Assembly: GCA_017396845.1 (NCBI GenBank)
Contig: JAFQKQ010000082.1
Coordinates: forward strand, 1 to 33,119
Direction: 5' to 3'
Origin: Clostridia bacterium
Lineage (GTDB): Bacteria; Bacillota; Clostridia; Christensenellales; Aristaeellaceae
Length of the DNA: 33,119 bases
Shown here: positions 1 through 5,685 of the stretch, in pieces
Layout of the letters: each line of letters opens with the position of its first letter
Position numbering within the stretch: position 1 is the first letter of the stretch
Position numbers and translations under genes: made by a program
Notes under the pieces: generated by a model
The model's input: the letters and a program-made list of their open reading frames with translations, nothing else
What the model was told of the DNA's origin: nothing
The model's database searches: none

Positions 1-96
1 GACAGCCTCGAAAGCTATGTGGCGCGCAATAATGAACTTGAAATCGCTGTAGCACTGATGAAGGTTTCGGATGCGGCATATGCGTACTTCCATTAA
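1..96 (+). CDS. C-terminal end of an unknown protein (partial)
   Basis: An open frame enters from the left edge and ends at TAA 94-96, giving 31 residues with no recognisable motif. The piece is short, mostly helical in character and ends in an aromatic/His tail (AYAYFH). It lies 25 bp upstream of the first of two small peptide genes on the same strand, so it may be co-transcribed with them and could be relevant to their maturation or regulation; that is inference from position only. The function cannot be assigned from this fragment. Confidence 0.5.
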   Translation, partial: DSLESYVARNNELEIAVALMKVSDAAYAYFH

Positions 97-121
97 GTGA
101 TTGAAGAAAGGATGGCGCAAA

Positions 122-235
122 ATGAAGAGATTTGAAGAGCCGGAAATGCTCGTTCAGTATTTCGACATTGAAGATGTTATCACAACTTCAAGCGATGGCC
201 CTGCTGTCGGCGATAATGAAACTCCGTGGGGTTAA
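122..235 (+). CDS. Small RiPP-precursor-like peptide 1 (37 aa)
   Basis: A 37-codon frame starts at ATG 122, preceded by GAAAGGA at 106-112 (9 nt spacing), and ends at TAA 233-235. It begins MKRFEEPEM, contains IEDVITTSSDG and ends DNETPWG. It shares the pattern MK(K/R)FExPE-x5-F-x2-ED(V/I)IT with the peptide encoded 35 bp downstream, while the C-terminal 15 residues diverge. Conserved leader plus variable Gly/Asn/Trp-rich tail is what ribosomally made, modified or exported peptides look like. No Cys is present, so lanthionine or sactionine chemistry is not expected. I recall similar short peptides in many Clostridia without an assigned role. No modification enzyme is visible in the window. 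An alternative is an unmodified signalling peptide. Confidence 0.6.
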   Translation: MKRFEEPEMLVQYFDIEDVITTSSDGPAVGDNETPWG

Positions 236-270
236 AACAGCGGATAAAAAAGGAAGAAAGGAGGAGCGTT

Positions 271-384
271 ATGAAGAAATTCGAACTTCCCGAAATTGAG
301 ATTGTAAGCTTCAAGGTAGAGGATATCATTACCGAATCCGGTGCAGGAGAAAACACAGGCTGGGCTGACAACGGTAATATTTAA
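271..384 (+). CDS. Small RiPP-precursor-like peptide 2 (37 aa)
   Basis: A 37-codon frame runs from ATG 271 to TAA 382-384, with a strong ribosome binding site AAAGGAGGAG at about 257-266. It begins MKKFELPEI, has VEDIITESG in the middle and ends in a Gly/Asn/Trp-rich tail (ENTGW, DNGNI). It is a paralogue of the peptide at 122-235: the first ~22 residues align without gaps and the tails differ. Its ribosome binding site is much better than that of peptide 1, so it may be the more highly translated of the pair. A terminator follows 6 bp after the stop codon, marking the end of the transcript. No Cys; processing and function are unknown. Confidence 0.65.
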   Translation: MKKFELPEIEIVSFKVEDIITESGAGENTGWADNGNI

Positions 385-390
385 ACAATG

Positions 391-437
391 AAACTCCCTC
401 CGGCGCTAAAAGCGCCGGAGGGAGTTTTCCTTTTTGC
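391..437 (+). terminator. Strong intrinsic terminator after the peptide pair
   Basis: A perfect 17-bp stem (391-407 with 411-427) closes a 3-nt AAA loop and is followed by a T-rich run (TTTTCCTTTTT). It sits 6 bp after the stop codon of the second peptide gene. Confidence 0.9.
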
Positions 438-521
438 AGCTGCAACCACCCTTGGCGTTCCCTTTGGGAATCTCTTGTGCAGCTGCAAACGCCCTTGGCT
501 CTCCCTTTGGGAGAGCTGTCA
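436..521 (+). repeat. 43-bp imperfect tandem duplication with CCC-TTT-GGG palindromes
   Basis: The stretch starting GCAGCTGCAA at 436 is repeated from 479. Both copies carry CCCTTGGC followed by a small palindrome around CCCTTTGGG. The second copy has the longer stem CTCTCCC-TTT-GGGAGAG (about 500-516) and runs into another hairpin, GTCACC-GCA-GGTGAC (518-532). I recognise this sequence type as a dispersed intergenic repeat common in gut Clostridia; that is recollection, not a search. Confidence 0.65.
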
Positions 522-642
522 CCGCAGGTGACTGAGATGGTCTTACAGCCGATTTAAATATCAATGTCAATTTGTTCGCACTCGCTGCGAAAATTCCTGT
601 CGATATCCCGGTTGGAAAACCGTAAAACCGCTAAATCCGGAG

Positions 643-678
643 ATGACAAAAACGCGGAACGCTCCGCGTTTTTGTCAT
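643..678. other. Perfect 16-bp inverted repeat
   Basis: The arms at 643-658 and 663-678 are perfectly complementary around a 4-nt ACGC loop. The A/T-rich outer arms flank a GC-rich core, so it could act as a terminator on either strand (AAAAA on one side, TTTTT on the other). No gene abuts it, so it may be a relic or part of a mobile palindromic repeat. Confidence 0.6.
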
Positions 679-898
679 GCCCTGAAATTCATAATGCCGG
701 GACCATCAGCTTCGATAACCGGCGCTGCTGAGGCACAGTAAAGGTCCATGATAAATCTGCCAATGATCCGCTGCTTATAAATTTTCACAGGATATTTTCA
801 GAGAAAGAGATTCCGGAGCCTGCGCTCATGGGGAGTTGTTTCATTGCGGAGCTGCCGGGCATTTTCCGGTTGGTTGTTATCGTTTGGAGGGGGCATGT

Positions 899-951
899 GA
901 ACCCTCTCCGTCCTCGCTTCGCTCGGGCGCCTCTCCCAAAGGGGGAGGCAA
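899..951 (+). repeat. Dispersed GC-rich repeat, copy A
   Basis: The block AACCCTCTCCGTC...CGCTTCGCT...CTCTCCCAAAGGGGGAGGC matches the reverse complement of the block at 18445-18500, with the shared core CCGTC-CGCTTCGCT-GG and a terminal GGGGA(G/A)GC hairpin arm. Two copies 17 kb apart in opposite orientation, both outside genes, support a dispersed repeat family. The hairpin CTCTCCC-AAA-GGGGGAG lies at its 3' end. Confidence 0.7.
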
Positions 952-1163
952 GCAGCGCGCTTAACGCACTGTACGAAACGGTGTATGGAAGCGCGACCTT
1001 ATGTCTTCCGGACAAGATGTCCATTCTATTCTTGCAAGCTTATTATATCAGATGGTTATCATATATGCAAAGTTCTGACAGACAGCCTATTGGAACTAAA
1101 GCTGTTTTACGGGCATCGCCCTTTTGCAAGAGTTTTTTCGATATCAGATGATGACTGTGATTC

Positions 1164-2432
1164 CTATATCAAATCTCCGTTTGCGTCAAATACCAATTCC
1201 TCGGGCTTGCCGAGTATAATCATATCTTCGTGCTTCTTAACCTCTTCAAGCAGATTTTCCGATACCCATATCGTATCCATGGCAAGCGTATTCAAAATTC
1301 TGATCATGGTGATTTCATTCGGAGATTTTGCCGGGGTCATTTTGATGGTCGCTTGTATGGTTTCTTTTTGAGTGTCAAAGTACATGGGAATCTTGCATAG
1401 CTCCGTTACTGTGCTGGTGAGAGAGTTGGGGTAGGTGTTTTCCCGGCTGATTCGTTCCACAACTCTTTTCGAGCAGGTATCCGCCATGCCGAGGCCTACG
1501 AAATTGCCAAGCGTTTCGTCGGTGATATCGAGTATGCCGATTCTTGCGGCGTCGATTCCGCCTTTTACGTTTGGCACAATCCATCTGCCCGATACGTTCG
1601 GATCCATGCCTTCGCCGCTGATGTCCTTGCCGATTTTGTCGACGATCAAAACGTCCGTATGGTCAAGCTTGATTTTTGACATTTTTGATTTGGCAATCTT
1701 TAAAAGCTCAGGCTCGGTATCGGGAATTTCTTCGCCCGTCATTACGCGGATCATTGCCGTTTGATCGTAGGCGTTTTCTATGATGCCTACGCCGAGCGCG
1801 ACATTGGCATTTTTAAGAATGCCGAAAGCGAATTTTTCCACATTCGGGCCCAGATGCATAATGCCTTGTCTATGACAGACTTCCGCGCCCGCCTGACAGC
1901 CGAGTCCTATGGTCAGCATCTTCATAACGCCGCTTTCGTATCTTCCGCGAAAGGCGGTATGCGCTTTGATTCGGTTGAGTGAAACGATGCCGTCGGCTTC
2001 GGCGGCCAAACGGTTGATGAGGATGGATCTTCCGTCATCAAGCTCGCCGATTTTGGTTACTTCCATTGTGGCGATGACGGGGCAGCCTACAAATTCCTCC
2101 GTTACGCCGTATTCGCGGATGACGTCGAGCTGACCCTGCGCGGTTGAACCGCCGTGGCTGCCCATAGCGGGAATGACGAACGGCTTTCCGCCGAGTTCTT
2201 TAATGGCGGAGACTACTTCGCGTATGATACCGGAAAGATTGTTTATTCCCCGGCTTCCCGCTGTGATTGCATAGGTTTTGCCGGGCTGTATTTTTTCCCG
2301 TACTTCTTTCCGCGCCATTTCCGCCTTTACTGCGGAAGGCACATCATGAATATGACTTGCGTCAAACACCTGCCTGACAGGAACCATGCGGGGAATGGGA
2401 ATATTTTTCAGCATTTCATGAATCGAGCCCAT
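1164..2432 (-). CDS. LarA-like nickel-pincer-nucleotide isomerase family protein
   Basis: This 422-residue cytoplasmic protein resembles the lactate racemase (LarA, formerly DUF2088) superfamily, whose members racemise or epimerise 2-hydroxy acids with a lysine-tethered nickel pincer cofactor. Visible candidates for the active site, in the family's order, are His93 in the SHGG motif, His158 in KAHTAF, Lys171 in GVMKM (possible cofactor anchor) and His187 in EVCHRQG (possible Ni ligand). These assignments come from motif spacing only. The N-terminus lacks the canonical LarA spacing, so it belongs to a divergent subgroup and its substrate need not be lactate. It is the second gene of a two-gene minus-strand operon, 40 bp after the P-loop/SAD protein, with AAAGGA upstream of the ATG. 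No cofactor-synthesis genes (larB, larC, larE) are in the window. Superfamily confident; substrate unknown. Confidence 0.8.
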   Translation of the reverse strand: MGSIHEMLKNIPIPRMVPVRQVFDASHIHDVPSAVKAEMARKEVREKIQPGKTYAITAGSRGINNLSGIIREVVSAIKELGGKPFVIPAMGSHGGSTAQGQLDVIREYGVTEEFVGCPVIATMEVTKIGELDDGRSILINRLAAEADGIVSLNRIKAHTAFRGRYESGVMKMLTIGLGCQAGAEVCHRQGIMHLGPNVEKFAFGILKNANVALGVGIIENAYDQTAMIRVMTGEEIPDTEPELLKIAKSKMSKIKLDHTDVLIVDKIGKDISGEGMDPNVSGRWIVPNVKGGIDAARIGILDITDETLGNFVGLGMADTCSKRVVERISRENTYPNSLTSTVTELCKIPMYFDTQKETIQATIKMTPAKSPNEITMIRILNTLAMDTIWVSENLLEEVKKHEDMIILGKPEELVFDANGDLI

Positions 2433-2472
2433 GTAAGTTCATTCCTTTGCACTCATACTGTTAGAGTAATTC

Positions 2473-3396
2473 CTACAGCTCAAATGTATTCAGTCGCGAA
2501 TAATCCAGCGGCTTGTCGTTTTCTACGCCCACTCTTCCCACCAGCATGTAGGATTGCGTGATCGGGTCGTAAAAATAGTCGGGCAGGAGGCGGAAGCCTT
2601 CGATTTCGCCGGTGTTTTTGACATGTGTTCTGGGACCTGTGCAGAAGTGTACTTTTTCGCCGAACATGATGTGCGTTTCATCCTTGAAGGATACGGGGAT
2701 GTTATCGGCGATTCGGGTTTTCACATACTGCTCGATTTTCTGGATGTCCAGATCCGGCTTTTCGGGGAAATGGAGGATAAAGCCGCGGTGAACGTCGCCG
2801 TGAACATATTTATCGCGGTATTTTTCAAACAGCTGTCTTTCCGTAAGATCCTCCGCCGTGTGAGCCATCTTGCGGTACTTGATGGACTTGAATACGGTGT
2901 CCGCAAGCTCCTGCGGCTCGGGGCCGAAAATATTGGGCCTGGTTACGATGATTTCCTCGCCTACGCCGATCAACAGGTCGGCATTTCTGCTTAGATACGG
3001 GCGGACAAGCTCAAAATGCTCTACGACTACGCGCTTTCCCTTGTTGACAGCCGCCATAATCGCCTGCGCGAGCGCAAAAATCTGCGTGAACGCCATTTCA
3101 AAGCGTATATCTACATGATAGGTGTGGGGTGAATAGAATATGGACTCTTCCTCGATATCCAGAAGCGGCAGCGGACGAACGTTTACGCCGTTGTCATCGT
3201 TGGTCATTTCAAGCCCGGGGAACATGCCCTTTACGATCATGCTCTTTCCGGAACCGGCTTCGCCGACCACGCCGATCAGCTTGTCAAAGGGATTCAAGTG
3301 GCGCTGAGCAATCTGGCTTCCGAGATCCGCCATTCGCACCACGCCGCGCGGCGCGAAATAAGCGGCGTAAATCAATCTGTAATGCGATATATTCAT
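2473..3396 (-). CDS. P-loop protein with alanyl-tRNA synthetase SAD-like zinc motif
   Basis: This 307-residue protein has a Walker A motif, GEAGSGKS, at 45-52, so it should bind ATP or GTP. Near the C-terminus His242, His250, Cys252 and His258 lie in a context (THVKNTGEI) almost identical to the second additional domain of alanyl-tRNA synthetase, whose zinc site is HxxxH...CxxxH. The Cys-to-His spacing here is two residues longer. I recall related Clostridial proteins annotated by this SAD domain. It is not a synthetase: no catalytic or tRNA-binding domain fits in this length. The ATG at 3396 has AGGAGAG upstream and a good promoter 30-60 bp away. It is co-transcribed with the LarA-like isomerase, so a role in maturing or regulating that enzyme, or in 2-hydroxy/amino-acid metabolism, is possible but unproven. 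Confidence 0.75.
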   Translation of the reverse strand: MNISHYRLIYAAYFAPRGVVRMADLGSQIAQRHLNPFDKLIGVVGEAGSGKSMIVKGMFPGLEMTNDDNGVNVRPLPLLDIEEESIFYSPHTYHVDIRFEMAFTQIFALAQAIMAAVNKGKRVVVEHFELVRPYLSRNADLLIGVGEEIIVTRPNIFGPEPQELADTVFKSIKYRKMAHTAEDLTERQLFEKYRDKYVHGDVHRGFILHFPEKPDLDIQKIEQYVKTRIADNIPVSFKDETHIMFGEKVHFCTGPRTHVKNTGEIEGFRLLPDYFYDPITQSYMLVGRVGVENDKPLDYSRLNTFEL

Positions 3397-3428
3397 GCAT
3401 GTCTCTCCTGTCAGTGTTTCTGATTTTT

Positions 3429-3457
3429 ATTATAAAGGGCTTCCTTCCGCCCGTCAA
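3429..3457 (-). promoter_or_regulatory. Sigma-A-type promoter of the isomerase operon
   Basis: On the minus strand TTGACG (3452-3457) and a perfect TATAAT (3429-3434) are separated by exactly 17 nt. The promoter directs transcription into the P-loop/SAD gene and lies back to back with the citrate-lyase promoter. Confidence 0.75.
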
Positions 3458-3472
3458 CCGTATTTTGCCCCC

Positions 3473-3501
3473 TTGATGCAATTGTGAAAAAAAGGTATAA
3501 T
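3473..3501 (+). promoter_or_regulatory. Sigma-A-type promoter of the citrate lyase operon
   Basis: TTGATG (3473-3478) and TATAAT (3496-3501) are 17 nt apart. Transcription would start near 3508, which rules out the upstream in-frame ATG at 3484 as the citC start. The two divergent -35 boxes are only 15 bp apart, leaving little room for a shared activator site between them. Confidence 0.75.
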
Positions 3502-3528
3502 AAGGTATTGATGAAGGGAGGCGCTCAG

Positions 3529-4548
3529 ATGGAACAGGGCGGAATTCGCCTGGAATGGCTGACGGGCGCTGTAAAGGAAAAATGGCTAAGGCTCCTTGCG
3601 GAAGCGGAGCTTACGTATGAAGGCGATCCCGAAAGATGCATTATTGCAAGGGATGGGGAAGAGATATGCGCGACTGCGTCCATTGACGGTGACGTAGTGA
3701 AATATGTCGCCGTAAGGGGCGGATATCAGAATCAGGGGCTGTCTTCGATGGCTGTTTCCGGAATACTGGAGGACGCCATGATGCGCGGAAAGAAAAAGCT
3801 GTTCCTGTTTACTGCAAATGATAAGACCGCTTCCTTTTCGCCGCTCGGCTTTTCGCATATCGCATCGTTCCGGGGCGTATCGCTGATGGAATGGGGATTT
3901 TTGAAGATTTCGGATTACGCAAATAAGCTTTCCGCCTATAAAGCCGACGGGAAGAACGCCGCGATTGTAATGAATGCAAATCCTTTTACGCTTGGTCACA
4001 GACATCTGATCCAAGAAGCTTCAAAAAATGCGGACAGAGTGCATGTGTTTATGGTGAAGGAGAATAGAAGCGTTTTTCCGTTCAAAGCGAGATACCGGAT
4101 GGTAAAAGAGGGTGTAAGCGACCTTCGGAATGTGATTGTTCATCCGGGCAGCGAGTATATCCTTTCAAGCGTCACATTTCCCTCGTATTTTATCAAGGAA
4201 GCCGGGGAAAAAAGCGCATGGCAGGCGGGACTGGATATAAAGGTGTTTCAAAAATACATTTGTCCGGCGCTTGATATTCGGGTAAGATTTGTGGGCGAAG
4301 AGCCCTTTGACTTGGCTACGAAGGCGTACAACGAAAAGATGAAGGAAATCCTTTTGCCGGAGGGAATTGAGGTCCGCGAAATCAAGAGGCTTGAAACAGC
4401 GGGCGAAGCCGTGAGCGCATCGCGCGTTCGAAAGCTTTTGAGTGAAAACAAAAGTATAGATCATCTGGTTCCGGATTCCTCGAAACGGTATTTGGAAACG
4501 GAGGATGGCAAAATGATAATCGGGAGGCTCAGGGAGAATGGAAATTAA
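3529..4548 (+). CDS. citC: [Citrate (pro-3S)-lyase] ligase, CitC
   Basis: CitC acetylates the thiol of the citrate lyase acyl-carrier prosthetic group with acetate and ATP, switching the enzyme on. The protein has 339 residues. An N-terminal GNAT-like domain covers about 1-125, with the acyl-CoA loop-like GGYQNQGLS at 64-72. A C-terminal nucleotidyltransferase domain begins near 145, with NPFTLGHRHL at 151-160 carrying the GHxH-type nucleotide-binding motif, and SASRVRKLL near the C-terminus. I chose ATG 3529 because AAGGGAGG lies at 3514-3521 with 7 nt spacing and because the upstream ATG 3484 lies within the promoter; ATG 3511 is less well placed. The gene is the first of the cit operon and overlaps citD by 11 bp. 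Confidence 0.93.
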   Translation: MEQGGIRLEWLTGAVKEKWLRLLAEAELTYEGDPERCIIARDGEEICATASIDGDVVKYVAVRGGYQNQGLSSMAVSGILEDAMMRGKKKLFLFTANDKTASFSPLGFSHIASFRGVSLMEWGFLKISDYANKLSAYKADGKNAAIVMNANPFTLGHRHLIQEASKNADRVHVFMVKENRSVFPFKARYRMVKEGVSDLRNVIVHPGSEYILSSVTFPSYFIKEAGEKSAWQAGLDIKVFQKYICPALDIRVRFVGEEPFDLATKAYNEKMKEILLPEGIEVREIKRLETAGEAVSASRVRKLLSENKSIDHLVPDSSKRYLETEDGKMIIGRLRENGN

Positions 4549-4807
4549 GAAAGCCGCAGCTGCCGGAACGATGGAATCAAACGACGCGATGATTATGATT
4601 GAGCCGGGCGACGGAGAATTGGAGATTTTCGTGGATTCCGTCGTTGCTCGTCAGTTTGGAAAACAAATCGAGCGTGCGGTCATGGAAGTGCTGAGTCAGT
4701 ACGAAATCGAAGATGCGCACGTGCTTGTTAGGGATAAGGGCGCGGTGGAATGCACGCTGAAGGCGAGATGCGAAACGGCGATTCTTCGCGCGCTTAAGGA
4801 GGACTGA
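4538..4807 (+). CDS. citD: Citrate lyase acyl carrier protein (gamma subunit), CitD
   Basis: This 89-residue protein matches the small gamma subunit, which carries a 2'-(5''-phosphoribosyl)-3'-dephospho-CoA group on which acetyl and citryl groups are exchanged. The conserved N-terminal AGTMESND places the attachment serine at Ser14, as in characterised CitD proteins. The length is close to the usual 95-98 residues. The start overlaps the end of citC, and citE follows after 2 bp, which indicates tight translational coupling in the canonical C-D-E-F order. Confidence 0.94.
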   Translation: MEIKKAAAAGTMESNDAMIMIEPGDGELEIFVDSVVARQFGKQIERAVMEVLSQYEIEDAHVLVRDKGAVECTLKARCETAILRALKED

Positions 4808-4809
4808 AT

Positions 4810-5685
4810 ATGAGAAGTATGCTGTTTATCCCCGGAAATAATCCGGGCATGCTTTTAAACGCCGATGTTCACGGCGCGGACGCGATGATTCTGGATCTTG
4901 AAGACGCCGTGTCGCCCGATCAGAAGGACGCGGCGAGAATTCTTGTAAGAAACGCGGTACGGGCGCTTGATTACCAAAATGGAAAGCTGGTCATCCGAAT
5001 AAATCCCATAGGAACGCCATTTTTTGACGACGATTTACAGGCCGTCGTGCCGCTTTCGCCCGATTACATTATGCCGACGAAGGTGGATTCGGCGGAGTAT
5101 ATCAAGGCGCTTTCTGAAAAGCTTGATCTGCTTGAAGCGGAATGCGGTCTTGAAAACGGAAAAATTTCTATTATTCCGCTCATCGAAACGGCGGAGGGCA
5201 TTGAAAATGCGTTTGCAATCGCAAAAGCGGATAAAAGGGTAAAGGCGCTGTTTTTGGGTGCGGAGGACTACTCCGCCGATCTTCACGCGGTGAGAAGCAA
5301 GCAGGGAGACGAAATCCTTTACGCACGCGGACGCATTTTAAACGCCGCCCGAGCTGCCGCCATTGATGCGTATGATACGCCGTTTACCGATGTAAACGAT
5401 GAAGAAGGGCTTGAAAAGGATGCGAGTCTTGCAAGGGAGATGGGCTTTACCGGAAAGGCCGCCATATCGCCCAGGCACATAACCGCCATCAATGCAGCCT
5501 TCAGCCCGTCTAAAGCGGAGATACAATACGCGAAGGAAGTTCTGGAAGCGATTGAAGAGGGAAAGCGCCTCGGAAAGGGCGCTGTGTCGCTCAGAGGCAA
5601 AATGATCGATAAGCCGGTGGTCGACCGCGCAAAGCGCGTGATCGAGGATATGCTGGCGCTCGGACTTGGAGGCGATGACGAATGA
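4810..5685 (+). CDS. citE: Citrate lyase beta subunit (citryl-ACP lyase), CitE
   Basis: CitE cleaves citryl-ACP to oxaloacetate and acetyl-ACP. The 291-residue protein has the family hallmarks in order: the N-terminal FIPGNNPGML, the DLEDAV motif at about 29-34, IETAEGI and LGAEDY near the middle with the Mg-binding acidic residues, and the SPRHI segment near 220. The length matches typical CitE (about 290-300). AAGGAGG at 4797-4803 precedes the ATG. It overlaps citF in ATGA (5682-5685). Stand-alone CitE-like proteins exist (malyl- or citramalyl-CoA lyases), but the flanking citD and citF make this the true beta subunit. Confidence 0.95.
   Translation: MRSMLFIPGNNPGMLLNADVHGADAMILDLEDAVSPDQKDAARILVRNAVRALDYQNGKLVIRINPIGTPFFDDDLQAVVPLSPDYIMPTKVDSAEYIKALSEKLDLLEAECGLENGKISIIPLIETAEGIENAFAIAKADKRVKALFLGAEDYSADLHAVRSKQGDEILYARGRILNAARAAAIDAYDTPFTDVNDEEGLEKDASLAREMGFTGKAAISPRHITAINAAFSPSKAEIQYAKEVLEAIEEGKRLGKGAVSLRGKMIDKPVVDRAKRVIEDMLALGLGGDDE

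Larger units (their letters stand above)
385..1163. other. 779-bp region without a credible gene
   Basis: Only repeats and palindromes are visible: a terminator at 391-437, the tandem repeat at 436-521, the inverted repeat at 643-678 and a dispersed repeat at about 899-951. The open frames across 785-1151 run through these repeats in overlapping frames on both strands, lack a good ribosome binding site and encode nothing recognisable. A short GGGC-ATC-GCCC-TTTT hairpin occurs at 1111-1125. No tRNA or other known RNA gene was recognised. Confidence 0.6.

Noticed and set aside
436-541. CRISPR-like repeat array
   Set aside because: Only two adjacent units without regular unique spacers, and no cas gene in the window.
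828-1371. Plus-strand open frames in the left intergenic region
   Set aside because: They cross a dispersed repeat or run antisense to the end of the isomerase gene, have no ribosome binding site and encode no recognisable protein.
3484-3528. Upstream ATG for citC
   Set aside because: The TATAAT box at 3496-3501 lies inside this extension, and AAGGGAGG is correctly placed for ATG 3529.
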